DNA from: Edaphocola aurantiacus
GTDB taxonomy: Bacteria > Bacteroidota > Bacteroidia > Chitinophagales > Chitinophagaceae
Direction: 5' to 3'
DNA: 64,000 bases
NCBI RefSeq assembly: GCF_019797745.1
Contig: NZ_VOSI01000001.1
Span: forward strand, 246,928 to 310,927
In this document: positions 16,945 to 25,329 of the stretch, one piece after another
How positions within the stretch are numbered: the first letter of the stretch is position 1
How the letters are laid out: the number at the start of each line of letters is the position of its first letter
Notes under the pieces: model-generated
What the model was told of the DNA's origin: nothing
Databases searched by the model: none
The model's input: only the letters and a program-made list of their open reading frames with translations
Program-made: the position numbers and the translations under genes

Positions 16945-17382
16945 AATTGAGTATTCGCTTACGGGAAACCTAAGACTAGTATTACTGTTTATATCTATAG
17001 CTACCTTTTGCCTTGATGCAAAAGGTACCGCCAAAAAATCAAGGCTGTATAAATCCCTGGCTAAAAATCAAGGTGTCGGCCGGTCGCAAACCAGACTCGC
17101 TGCGCTCAGACAGTGGTTTCCGACTTTATCGACCGAGCCAATGATTTTATTAACGCCGGATTTATAAGGCCTTTCGAGCGATCTGTTCTGTACGGATCGC
17201 TTATTGTTTTCATCACAGCGATAGCCATTTTGGTTGGAGATGCGATCGTTGAGCAGCGAACGCGTCACACGTTAAGCTCAAACGATCAATGCACGCAACG
17301 GTACAAAATGGCGGTGCCTTGCAATCGCCTTGATGAAAACAAAGGCATTTTTGGTCCTTTTGTTGCCGGACAAAAGGACGAA
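16945..17382 (+). mobile_element. Dispersed MITE-like repeat, copy A (right end lost)
   Basis: Starts AATTGAGTATTCGC, close to the left terminal repeat of copy C. Inside are the left hairpin CCTTTTGC/GCAAAAGG (17004-17025), two ATCAAGG boxes, a central stem with GATCGTTGAGC (17244-17254) opposite GCTCAAACGATC (17276-17287), CCATTTTG/CAAAATGG arms (17225-17232 and 17304-17311), and the right hairpin GTCCTTTTGT/ACAAAAGGAC (17354-17379). After about 17382 the similarity to copies C and D stops and the terminal inverted repeat is missing. It carries no convincing gene; frames inside it recur only because the DNA recurs. Confidence 0.85.
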
Positions 17383-17585
17383 CAACAAGGCTGCATACAT
17401 GCATCCTGTCCATTCATACAAAATATGTCGAGCATTCTCCACAAAACACAAACAATTGATTTTCAATGAAAAACAACACCATACTACCCTCTCTATATAA
17501 TACACAAAATAATGAAAAAAGTCAAGCGTAAACGCCCCGAAATATTAGCCGTAAATCTACGCTGGATAAGGTTTAAACGGCATTA
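17383..17585. other. Gene-free stretch after repeat copy A
   Basis: About 200 bases of AT-rich DNA with no frame I can support and no strong hairpin. It joins the broken end of the repeat to the promoter of the AT-rich gene at 17619. Confidence 0.5.
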
Positions 17586-17593
17586 TAGCTTTG
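17586..17593 (+). promoter_or_regulatory. -7 promoter element of the secreted-protein gene
   Basis: TAGCTTTG, 25 nt before the ATG at 17619. Confidence 0.55.
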
Positions 17594-17618
17594 TGTATTC
17601 ACCAAAAAGCAAAATATT

Positions 17619-18968
17619 ATGAAACGAATTCTACTCTTCATTACTGCCATATTTAGTTATCAACAATCATATACCCAAGACTTTAATGATGTCAGAGTAT
17701 ACATAGAAGATCTTAAAAGCAAGGCCATTAGGGATACATCCCTAATGTCAGATCAAGGGCTCAATATTTTTATGGCAAAAAAAGTAAACACTTATTTAAC
17801 AGGGTCTGGTGATCTAAGTATGAATAAAAATTACTTTATCATCGACCCTACAGATGGCCGGCTGTTTCTTGGACATAATTGGGCAAAAGATCCATCACAA
17901 GATACATTCAGAACAAAATGGATATTTACAACTGGAATCAAAAGCAATGTTGCTGAAGCATTTTCCACTATATATTCTGGTAAAGATAAAAAGCTCTCAA
18001 ATAATACTGGATTGGCATTAAAACTAACTCTTTTAGGAAGAGGCATTATATATTTTGGGGAAAATGGCACTCAAATACAAACGAAAGAATTAAAAAAATT
18101 TGGCCTTACTGATACTACTATGGACCGTTACCAACAACAAGAAATAGCTAACTACTATAGGGAGCAATTGAAAAATGAAATAAACGATCTCATAATTATT
18201 GATTCTACGAAGTTTGAAAACAAAATCGAAAATACTGGGACAGAAGCCTTTCGAGCACTAAAGAGAAAAGAATTCTATTCTAAAAAGGCAAAATTTTACA
18301 AAAAGATGTTTATTGAGGAAGAGTCTAGATATATTGAAGAAGAAGAAATATACAATGCATTTTGGAATCATTGGGTAAGCTTAGATATTTATATACCTAT
18401 AACAAGACAGCAGTATCGCGTTGCAGAAAGTTTTACCGCTTTAATCGAAGATAGAATGCTTTATAATTTTGAAGGAACATTAATTTGGAGTAACATTTAT
18501 GAAAGAAAAAAAATGAGGTTACTTGCTTCAATTGGTTTAGGAACTAAAATAATGAATAATATAACAACTGCTGAATTAGAAAAATACTCAATAGGCTCAT
18601 ATAAACAACTAGGGGGCACAGATACTCTCTCTCTAGCCCAAATAAAGACCGATGAAATATACATAGGAAATTATAACCAGTTTTTTATTCCGTTGCTGAA
18701 ATTCAATTTAGTGAATTTTTTCCTCGCTAATAAACAAATTGGACTAAGTTTATTAGCCGAAAAACATTTTGGAGCTTATAACCCTTTAAACATTAAAGCA
18801 GGTATTCCATTCAATCTTAAAGGGAAAGATGATGACACAAAAGTCAGTTTTGAATTACAGTTTAAATGGAATGACATCAATAATAATATACTACCAGATG
18901 TAAACCCGTCTGATAAATTCATGATTGGCTTAAGTGTAGGTATACCATTAACAAGTCAATTATATTAA
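17619..18968 (+). CDS. Secreted or outer-membrane protein of unknown function, AT-rich
   Basis: 449 residues. Signal peptide MKRILLFITAIFSYQQSYTQ. The middle (about residues 180-250) is lysine/glutamate-rich and helical; the last third alternates hydrophobic and polar residues and ends GLSVGIPLTSQLY, like the closing strands of an outer-membrane beta barrel. I recognise no family. The gene is visibly richer in A and T, and in AAA/AAT/ATA codons, than its neighbours, and sits directly beside repeat copy A, which suggests acquisition from elsewhere. Confidence 0.72.
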   Translation: MKRILLFITAIFSYQQSYTQDFNDVRVYIEDLKSKAIRDTSLMSDQGLNIFMAKKVNTYLTGSGDLSMNKNYFIIDPTDGRLFLGHNWAKDPSQDTFRTKWIFTTGIKSNVAEAFSTIYSGKDKKLSNNTGLALKLTLLGRGIIYFGENGTQIQTKELKKFGLTDTTMDRYQQQEIANYYREQLKNEINDLIIIDSTKFENKIENTGTEAFRALKRKEFYSKKAKFYKKMFIEEESRYIEEEEIYNAFWNHWVSLDIYIPITRQQYRVAESFTALIEDRMLYNFEGTLIWSNIYERKKMRLLASIGLGTKIMNNITTAELEKYSIGSYKQLGGTDTLSLAQIKTDEIYIGNYNQFFIPLLKFNLVNFFLANKQIGLSLLAEKHFGAYNPLNIKAGIPFNLKGKDDDTKVSFELQFKWNDINNNILPDVNPSDKFMIGLSVGIPLTSQLY

Positions 18969-18982
18969 AAAACACCAAACGT

Positions 18983-19014
18983 AGAAAAGCCCGGTAGTAA
19001 TACCGGGCTTTTCT
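18983..19014 (+). terminator. Terminator after the AT-rich gene
   Basis: AGAAAAGCCCGGTA and TACCGGGCTTTTCT form a perfect stem with a short loop. Confidence 0.88.
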
Positions 19015-19122
19015 ATGTCCTATACATTCCATAAACATACTCCTCTTTCACTTCAATTCCATGGGGAATAATCGTCAACCTTTTCGGGGATAATCACCCG
19101 TAGAGCAGCTCCGGGACCATCC

Positions 19123-19130
19123 TAGCTTTG
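19123..19130 (+). promoter_or_regulatory. -7 promoter element of the four-gene PLD operon
   Basis: TAGCTTTG, 50 nt before the start at 19180. It is the only such element ahead of the operon. Confidence 0.55.
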
Positions 19131-19179
19131 TATCAGAAAAGACACAGAGTCATTCAGCCCTTTCTTAAACGAGATTCAG

Positions 19180-20547
19180 ATGATGTTCCGAGCGCACAAT
19201 AATATCCGTTTCCTGCCCAGTGGCAGCGCATCATATGCCGTTCGATGGGCATTGCTGGAACAGGCCCGCTCAAGCATACACCTGGTAACCTTCTCTTTTA
19301 TGAAAGACGAGACGACTAAAAAGCTCTTTGCACTCCTGAAACAAAAAGCCCTTGCGGGTGTTAAGGTGCGTATCATTTATGATGAGATCGTAAACCGCAC
19401 CACCTTTATCATTCCGCTGATCAAGGAATTGCATCAGTATGGTATTGAGACATACGGGTATAATTCCCTTAAGGATAACTGGAATATCGATTTCAAAAAA
19501 GGGCGCCCGTTCAAACAACTGATGCTGAATGTAAAGCTGAAACTGAAACAACACTTCCATGAAAAGTACTTTATCGTGGACAATAAGCACCTCGTTATCG
19601 GGGGCATCAATTGGGGCGACAAGTATGCCTATGGCGGCATTCAGCCCAAAGCATGGAGAGATACGGATGTGTATATTACAGGAGAAGTCGTACAGGATGT
19701 ACAGGACCAGTTCCTCAGCGATTTTGAAATGCAGAAGACCTGGCAGATCCTGAAACATACCAAGATACAGTATGCAGCATTTGCGCATCAATACCAGACC
19801 ATATATAAGGACACCTCATTACGGCGTCATCAGTATCCCGAATGTTTTGACCCTATACCCTTGCTGCACCCGGAACAAAGAAGCATACCAATCGCATACA
19901 TGGCACATAAACCTTATGATGAAAATGAACTGAAACTGACCAATTACCTGCTGGAAAAGATTAAGGCTGCAAAGAAAAGAATTTACTGGGGTTGCCACGG
20001 CATAAGACCGCCACGCATTTTCGCAGAATATTTTAAAGACGCTGTAGACAGAGGTGTAGAGATCAAATTAATTACTAATTCTAAAAAATCGTCCCGGACC
20101 CTGATGGTCAACGGACTCATGGGCTGGATGTACTGGGAGTGTACCAAGCATTATAAATACCTGCTCGAACACGGCATTGAAATTTATGAATGGCAGAAAC
20201 CCGGTGCCTTCCACTCCAAAAACCTCATCATCGATGATGATTTCGTATCCATAGGTTCTTTCAATATTGCCAACGGATCCTCCTTTCATCATTCAGAAAG
20301 TAATATAGTGATACAGGATCAGGCATTCTGCCAGGAAGTATATGAGCAGTTCCTGATCGACCTTAAAGATTGCAAACAAATAGACCCGAATACGTTTAAC
20401 TATCCTAAAGTGAATGCCTTTGACCGCATCCTTCATGAGCGCAATAAAATGATCAGACCGGACCTGCTTACACCCTCTATCCGACAAGACCTTGCCGAAG
20501 GAAAATTCAAAGACTTCCCGCTATATGAATTTATCGATATCAGTTAA
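19180..20547 (+). CDS. Phospholipase D superfamily protein with two HKD motifs
   Basis: 455 residues with no signal peptide or membrane helix. First HKD motif HEKYFIVDN at His127, followed by GGINWGD; second HSKNLIIDDDFVSIGSFN at His345. This two-motif layout is that of cardiolipin synthase and PLD enzymes rather than the single-motif nucleases. Unlike cardiolipin synthase it lacks N-terminal membrane anchors. It may cut or transfer phosphatidyl groups, or act on another phosphodiester. First gene of an operon: the next gene starts 18 nt downstream. Two adjacent ATGs (19180, 19183) are equally possible starts. Confidence 0.85.
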   Translation: MMFRAHNNIRFLPSGSASYAVRWALLEQARSSIHLVTFSFMKDETTKKLFALLKQKALAGVKVRIIYDEIVNRTTFIIPLIKELHQYGIETYGYNSLKDNWNIDFKKGRPFKQLMLNVKLKLKQHFHEKYFIVDNKHLVIGGINWGDKYAYGGIQPKAWRDTDVYITGEVVQDVQDQFLSDFEMQKTWQILKHTKIQYAAFAHQYQTIYKDTSLRRHQYPECFDPIPLLHPEQRSIPIAYMAHKPYDENELKLTNYLLEKIKAAKKRIYWGCHGIRPPRIFAEYFKDAVDRGVEIKLITNSKKSSRTLMVNGLMGWMYWECTKHYKYLLEHGIEIYEWQKPGAFHSKNLIIDDDFVSIGSFNIANGSSFHHSESNIVIQDQAFCQEVYEQFLIDLKDCKQIDPNTFNYPKVNAFDRILHERNKMIRPDLLTPSIRQDLAEGKFKDFPLYEFIDIS

Positions 20548-20565
20548 TCCCCAAAATCCAAGATC

Positions 20566-21285
20566 ATGTTTTCCTCCATACGCAACGGTTTCCTGAAATT
20601 TTTCGGTGATATAAAGGTGTTTAAGTTCCCGTTCTTCATGCTGTATGATCCGGGCAGTTATAAAGTAAAGGGCCATGAGATCAGGAAAGTGATTGATAGC
20701 CTGCAGCCCGGCGACATTATGATACGCGGTTACAGCAATTACTTAGACGGCTTTTTCATTCCCGGATTCTTCAGTCATGCAGGTTTATACCTGGGTGAGA
20801 CCAATAAGAAAGACCTGCTGCTACCAGAAGTGCTGGAAAGTAAATTCTACGAAGGCCGGCAGGTGGTCATTCACTCTATGGCTGAAGGGGTATTTATGGA
20901 AGATGCCATCACTTTTTGCAAATGCGATTACCTGGTTATACTCCGGCGCAGTGCCGATACAGAGCCTGATGCAGACTTTGCAGCTGACTTCAAAAATGTA
21001 TACCAGAAAGCATTGAAAAACCTGGGTAAAGGCTACGATTTCAAATTCGACTTTTCCAATATCGGTAACCTCTCCTGTACGGAACTGGTCTACGTCTGCA
21101 ATGACGATTTCCTCTCCCGCTACGAGGTGAAACTAAAACCACGACGTGTCCTCTTTAGCAAGCGTAACCTTCTGATCCCGGACGATTTTATTACTAAAGC
21201 GTTCCAGATCGTTTTCGCATCGCAATCTGTAGGTGCAGAAAGAATTCAAAAAATAATCAACAAAAACACTGTATACAATGGCTAA
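20566..21285 (+). CDS. Permuted papain-like (YiiX/YebB type) cysteine hydrolase
   Basis: 239 residues. QPGDIMIRGYS, then FSHAGLYLGE with the candidate catalytic His71, and much later LSCTELVYVC with the candidate nucleophile Cys171. His before Cys is the circularly permuted order of the YaeF/YiiX (C92-type) and LRAT-like branch of the NlpC/P60 superfamily, which includes lipid acyltransferases and hydrolases as well as amidases. It has no signal peptide. It overlaps the next gene by 8 nt, so translation is coupled. The substrate is not known. Confidence 0.78.
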   Translation: MFSSIRNGFLKFFGDIKVFKFPFFMLYDPGSYKVKGHEIRKVIDSLQPGDIMIRGYSNYLDGFFIPGFFSHAGLYLGETNKKDLLLPEVLESKFYEGRQVVIHSMAEGVFMEDAITFCKCDYLVILRRSADTEPDADFAADFKNVYQKALKNLGKGYDFKFDFSNIGNLSCTELVYVCNDDFLSRYEVKLKPRRVLFSKRNLLIPDDFITKAFQIVFASQSVGAERIQKIINKNTVYNG

Positions 21286-21658
21286 AAAAATCACGAACCG
21301 AAGTACCACGCCCGCCAAAGGCCTGGATGGTACTGCCGGTACAGGCAAGGACCGCCCTGTAAAGGCACCTTATGCCGAAACGTTATCTAAACTCGCACCC
21401 CATATCAAAATGCATATGGAAGAGTTGTTCAGTAACGAGGAGCAAATCCTCAAACAACTGAGAGATCCTAAGCAGATGAACCTGCTGATGAAAGATCCGG
21501 TTCAGTTTTTCGGCAAATCAAAAATTGAGATCAGCCCTCTGCTCAAAAAAAGAATGGCAGCCTTCAACCTTGAAGAGCAATTTGCCGCTCAGGGCTTTGT
21601 TCTGCCCAATGGACAGATCATGAATCCCAATATTAAAATAACCATTAAAGAAAAATAA
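21278..21658 (+). CDS. Small hydrophilic protein of unknown function
   Basis: 126 residues. The start overlaps the end of the upstream gene by 8 nt and the stop lies 2 nt before the next start, so it is certainly in the operon. The first 35 residues are Lys/Thr/Gly-rich and probably disordered; residues 35-105 look helical (SKLAPHIKMHMEELFSNEEQ, KRMAAFNLEEQFAAQG). No signal peptide, membrane segment or known domain. It could be an adaptor or chaperone for a neighbour. Confidence 0.7.
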   Translation: MAKKITNRSTTPAKGLDGTAGTGKDRPVKAPYAETLSKLAPHIKMHMEELFSNEEQILKQLRDPKQMNLLMKDPVQFFGKSKIEISPLLKKRMAAFNLEEQFAAQGFVLPNGQIMNPNIKITIKEK

Positions 21659-21660
21659 TC

Positions 21661-23952
21661 ATGGCAGGCACACAAACTCACGGCTTCGATATGGTTATCG
21701 AGATCAGTACGCTAACCATACAGAATTTACTGTCTGCAACCTTCGATAATGATGGTTTATTAGGCAGTCTGCTTCCCGGCACAATCGGGAGCCTGGACGG
21801 ATTCGGATTATCCGTTGACTTCAACCGCCCTTCCGGCATTCCGGCTAGCGCAGTTAATCCGGTTCGTCTTTTATTTAATTTAAACTTCAGCAGTGGCAAC
21901 TCCGGCACACTGGAAGTTGTGGTCGGCATGGACGTAGACCGTACAGACAGCGATTTTGATAAAGTCATTCTCGATTTCATCAATAAAATATACCGCTGTA
22001 CCCTGAGTGTTTCAGGAATACCGACTGCGATCACTAATGTTGCTGCAACATTTATCCAGGATAAGCTGAACAATAATAACATTCCGCTGATCCCGATCCC
22101 AGTCAACAGAACCAGTACCAGCACCACTTCTATTACAAGAGCAGATGTCAAAGTAATCGATGACAGTACTGCTACGAATAATGATGCTATCGGTATTATG
22201 CTGACCTATGGCGGCGGTGCAGCAGGTAATATTAATGATTTCACCTCGGCCTTCGCCCGCGAGGGTGCAGGAGCAGCAGTAGCCATTAATTTCGACTGGA
22301 TCTGCAGGAACATCAGTCCGCGCATAGAAAGCGGCATTGGTCTTCCGGCGGGCTCTTTCTCCGGTTGTACCTTCAATGGCAACTTCGAAATCCGCGATGG
22401 GGTAAGGCTTACCAATCTGTCCGTAAGGCCGGCAGATGATCATATCGTACTCTCCGGACGCGTCGCGAAAAGTGGCTTCTGTTATGAGGCCAGCGGCTCG
22501 TTCACTGCAAGAATACGGGTAGCTATTGTAGGCGGAGAGCTGCGCGTCAGCTTTGAAACCGACAACCCGGATATAGATCTTGACATCCCCTGGTATTGCT
22601 GGATTGGCGCTGCTGTACTCGGTGCCCTGCTGGGTGGTATAATATTCGGTGTAACCGGAACCATTGTCGGTGCTATCATCGTTCCGTTACTACTCTGGAT
22701 CGCACAATCTGTAATCGAGTCTACCATTGAAAACATTACCGGGCAGGTAACGGATTCGATCAACGGCATTGATGATATCAATATACAGCTGGTGGGTATT
22801 GACACGATACTGGATCAGGCCTTTATTGATGACCTTACGGTCACCTACGATATGTCGCCCAGAGAGTACTGGCCGGTTAAGTCGGAAGGTGTACTGACGG
22901 TACGCAGCGGTCAATATTTCGACCTGGATAACGGCATCATTAAAAATGAGCAATTCGGAGGTGCAGACCTGCGCCTGGAGGGCTGGGAACAGAGCCGAAA
23001 CCTGAAGGTATTGTGCGGTAGTGCTATAGCAACTTTGGCCAATGGCAAACCGTTCTCCTCTATGAGGCACTTTGACCTGCTGATGCTCAGCTATGGCATA
23101 ACTGGTAATCTGCCACTGCCTTACTTCGCCAATTATGTGCCCATACCGTTTATTTCAGATCAGTATTTTGAAACGGGACGCATTACAGCCATTAGAACAT
23201 CCGACAATGCTTTGGGCCTCTTCGTAGTTATCAATGTAACGAGGGATGAGTTTATCATCCGGTATAAAACCTATAAATCTGATATCTATACGATCGACTT
23301 CAGCGGCAACTTCAGTTGCAAACCGTTCCGTTTCTTTGATGAACACATCAAACTGGAAGAGGTCAGCTATATAGATGCCCGTAACATCAACAATAAAATG
23401 CAGGAACGCCTGACTGCCCTGGCCACACAAGCGCAGAAAAGCGTTGCTCATGTAATGCGCACTGCAGTACCATCGGGCGCAACTGTAAACAAAATGGAGC
23501 GCCTGCCGGTAATGGTAGATGAAAACATCCTTAAAGCACAGATCATGCAGGTGAATAAACCTGCCGGTAACTGGATCGGGCGTTATATTACGGTGCGGGA
23601 TAAAAAGACGGCCAACTTTACAGCCAGAATAAATGGCAACCTGCAGGTAACAACCTATACCTGGGTGGTTGATGGGCATGCGCTGGGCCAGCAGGCCAGT
23701 GGTGTAGTTAAAGTCAAAAATGAAGATTTTGAGTATACAACCAATGGCAAAACCCTCACACTGGGCTCCAAGTCAGCCGCTGAACTGGATGTTCCGATCA
23801 AACTGATGGTGACTTTCGACAATGGTATTGCCGACTCGATCATCAAATGTATACCGTACAAAAACACCTGTGTCAGAACCCAGAGAATAGTTCCTTCTAT
23901 AGGTGAGTACCTCGCCAAATTCGACAAAGAATACGGAATTGTGAGGATCTAA
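21661..23952 (+). CDS. Large protein with a central membrane-like segment, possibly TULIP/P47-like
   Basis: 763 residues, no signal peptide. The start (THGFDMVIEISTLTIQNLLS) and long amphipathic beta-rich stretches that follow recall the TULIP lipid-binding fold of P47/OrfX-type proteins; this is a similarity by eye and weak. At about residues 311-356 a glycine-rich hydrophobic block (WYCWIGAAVLGALLGG, then TIVGAIIVPLLLWIAQS) could form a membrane hairpin. Residues about 650-740 look like an Ig-type domain (FTARINGNLQVTTYTWVVDG). It ends the PLD operon. Location and role are unknown; insertion into or binding to membranes is the simplest inference. Confidence 0.6.
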   Translation: MAGTQTHGFDMVIEISTLTIQNLLSATFDNDGLLGSLLPGTIGSLDGFGLSVDFNRPSGIPASAVNPVRLLFNLNFSSGNSGTLEVVVGMDVDRTDSDFDKVILDFINKIYRCTLSVSGIPTAITNVAATFIQDKLNNNNIPLIPIPVNRTSTSTTSITRADVKVIDDSTATNNDAIGIMLTYGGGAAGNINDFTSAFAREGAGAAVAINFDWICRNISPRIESGIGLPAGSFSGCTFNGNFEIRDGVRLTNLSVRPADDHIVLSGRVAKSGFCYEASGSFTARIRVAIVGGELRVSFETDNPDIDLDIPWYCWIGAAVLGALLGGIIFGVTGTIVGAIIVPLLLWIAQSVIESTIENITGQVTDSINGIDDINIQLVGIDTILDQAFIDDLTVTYDMSPREYWPVKSEGVLTVRSGQYFDLDNGIIKNEQFGGADLRLEGWEQSRNLKVLCGSAIATLANGKPFSSMRHFDLLMLSYGITGNLPLPYFANYVPIPFISDQYFETGRITAIRTSDNALGLFVVINVTRDEFIIRYKTYKSDIYTIDFSGNFSCKPFRFFDEHIKLEEVSYIDARNINNKMQERLTALATQAQKSVAHVMRTAVPSGATVNKMERLPVMVDENILKAQIMQVNKPAGNWIGRYITVRDKKTANFTARINGNLQVTTYTWVVDGHALGQQASGVVKVKNEDFEYTTNGKTLTLGSKSAAELDVPIKLMVTFDNGIADSIIKCIPYKNTCVRTQRIVPSIGEYLAKFDKEYGIVRI

Positions 23953-23978
23953 AAGGATATTGACCCCTATATACAGCA

Positions 23979-24007
23979 ACAGCCCGGTAAGACTACCGGG
24001 CTGTTTT
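23979..24007 (+). terminator. Terminator of the PLD operon
   Basis: ACAGCCCGGTA, short loop, TACCGGGCTGT then TTTT. It also faces the convergent FAS1 gene. Confidence 0.88.
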
Positions 24008-24028
24008 TACACTAAAATAATACCAAAC

Positions 24029-24601
24029 TTATGGCATCAAAACTTGGTCAATCACATGGATCACTCCATTGGACTGATTTACATCGGCAATAGTTACTTT
24101 AGCATCATTGCCTTTATGGTCTCTAACATACAAGTCTTTTCCTTTGGTCCAGAAAGTCAGTTGCTCTCCCTGTACTGTTTTCATGGTGGCTTTACCACCG
24201 CCTTTCTTTACCGCATCCCAGATCATCTGCGCGCTGAAGCGGCCAGGCAATACATGATAAGTAAGAATAGTCGTAAGCTGAGCTTTATTTTCTGGTTTCA
24301 CCAGCGTTTCTACTGTACCTTTAGGCAGTTTGTCAAATGCAGCATTGGTTGGTGCCAGTACTGTAAATGGTCCTGCAGATGATAAAGTTTCTACCAGTCC
24401 GGCAGCCTTTACTGCTGCAACCAGTGTAGTATGGTCTTTAGAATTAACAGCATTCTCTACGATATTTTTAGAAGGATACATTGGCGCTCCTCCGACCATT
24501 ACGGTTTTTTCTTTAGCCATTTTCTGTGCCTGCACAGCTGTACCAAATGTGCAGCTCATAGCCAGCATACCTAATGCGATAATTTTTGTGCTTGTTTTCA
24601 T
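24029..24601 (-). CDS. Exported FAS1 (fasciclin) domain protein
   Basis: 190 residues from the ATG at 24601; a longer frame to 24712 is rejected because the signal peptide (MKTSTKIIALGMLAMSCTFG) begins at 24601 and the extra part overlaps the promoter. One FAS1 domain with GPFTVLAPTNAAFDKLPKG and LTYHVLPGRF, closing GVIHVIDQVLMP. It is a paralogue of 9540..10136. It sits downstream of msrB but has its own ECF-type promoter. FAS1 proteins are also the main targets of mycobacterial SigK. Confidence 0.92.
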   Translation of the reverse strand: MKTSTKIIALGMLAMSCTFGTAVQAQKMAKEKTVMVGGAPMYPSKNIVENAVNSKDHTTLVAAVKAAGLVETLSSAGPFTVLAPTNAAFDKLPKGTVETLVKPENKAQLTTILTYHVLPGRFSAQMIWDAVKKGGGKATMKTVQGEQLTFWTKGKDLYVRDHKGNDAKVTIADVNQSNGVIHVIDQVLMP

Positions 24602-24649
24602 GTTTTTACATTTAATGAGATGAATGTTGTTGTTTGATTGTTTGATGTT

Positions 24650-24678
24650 ATCTACGAGAAACAGAAGGACCCGGTTTT
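24650..24678 (-). promoter_or_regulatory. ECF sigma-type promoter of the second FAS1 gene
   Basis: Minus strand AAAACC (24673-24678), 16 nt, CGTAGAT (24650-24656). It matches the msrB promoter box for box and resembles the general ECF form AAC-N16-CGTA (for example SigW). It lies between the msrB stop and the FAS1 start. Confidence 0.6.
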
Positions 24679-24692
24679 TATTTTTCAAAAAA

Positions 24693-25214
24693 TTATTTCT
24701 GATCCGGTTCAAACTCCAGGCTTACAGAGTTCATACAAAACCGCTTTCCTGTAGGCGCAGGACCATCATCAAATACATGACCCAGGTGCGCATCACAACG
24801 GCCGCACAATACTTCTGTACGGGTCATATTATAGGAATAGTCTTCTTTATACCGTACACTGTTTGGGCGCAGTGTTTCAAAGAAAGAAGGCCAGCCACAG
24901 GTGGTTGCAAATTTTGAGGTAGAGCGGAATAATGGATTACCGCAGGCGGCACAGTAATACGTACCTTTCACATCAAACTCATAATATTTTCCGGTAAATG
25001 CCATTTCAGTCTCTCCCTCCCTGGCTACGGCATATAGTTCCGGGCTCAGTACTTTTTTCCATGCTGCATTACTGATGGTTAACCTGGTGGTATCGGTACG
25101 GGAATAATATGGATTATGCAGCGGTGTATTCTGTGCTGTACTGTTACAGGCATACAGGCCCGTAAGGCCGGCTATCAGCGTCATACATATTATTTTAGCG
25201 ACTTGCTTTTTCAT
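24693..25214 (-). CDS. msrB: Peptide-methionine (R)-S-oxide reductase, lipoprotein form
   Basis: 173 residues. Signal peptide with lipobox LYACNS, so this MsrB is anchored in an envelope membrane. Zinc is held by CAACG and CGRCD. The catalytic Cys lies in RFCMNSVSLEF, and GHVFDDGP is the family's other hallmark. It reduces methionine-R-sulfoxide in oxidised periplasmic or surface proteins; the electron donor is not visible here. It is divergent from the ECF sigma gene and upstream of a FAS1 gene, with an ECF-type promoter. Confidence 0.95.
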   Translation of the reverse strand: MKKQVAKIICMTLIAGLTGLYACNSTAQNTPLHNPYYSRTDTTRLTISNAAWKKVLSPELYAVAREGETEMAFTGKYYEFDVKGTYYCAACGNPLFRSTSKFATTCGWPSFFETLRPNSVRYKEDYSYNMTRTEVLCGRCDAHLGHVFDDGPAPTGKRFCMNSVSLEFEPDQK

Positions 25215-25238
25215 TGCGGATGTAATTTATTTGTCTTC

Positions 25239-25267
25239 ATCTACGAAAAGATTTCGCCAATGGTTTC
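25239..25267 (-). promoter_or_regulatory. ECF sigma-type promoter of msrB
   Basis: Minus strand GAAACC (25262-25267), 16 nt, CGTAGAT (25239-25245), 25 nt before the msrB start. Same boxes and spacing as the FAS1 promoter at 24650-24678. Confidence 0.62.
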
Positions 25268-25275
25268 AAAAAAAC

Positions 25276-25305
25276 TTTGTCAGTCTGTTAATTTTTATAC
25301 TTTTG
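25276..25305 (+). promoter_or_regulatory. Housekeeping promoter of the ECF sigma gene
   Basis: TTTG (25276-25279), 18 nt, TACTTTTG (25298-25305). It lies inside the longest open frame, which shows that the real start of the sigma gene is downstream. Confidence 0.72.
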
Positions 25306-25329
25306 TCCTACACACCGAACCAGGCGCTA

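Noticed and set aside
17113-17469. Frames inside repeat copy A, and related ones at 38505-38744 and 57148-57363, with the shared string DFIDRANDFINAGFIRPF.
   Set aside because: They recur because the repeat recurs, not because of protein conservation. They have no start signal and differ in frame ends; the 118-residue frame in copy A runs past the element into unrelated DNA.
25231-25329. Extended N-terminus of the ECF sigma factor from a TTG at 25231.
   Set aside because: A full promoter lies inside it (25276-25305), so the added 33 residues cannot be translated from that transcript.
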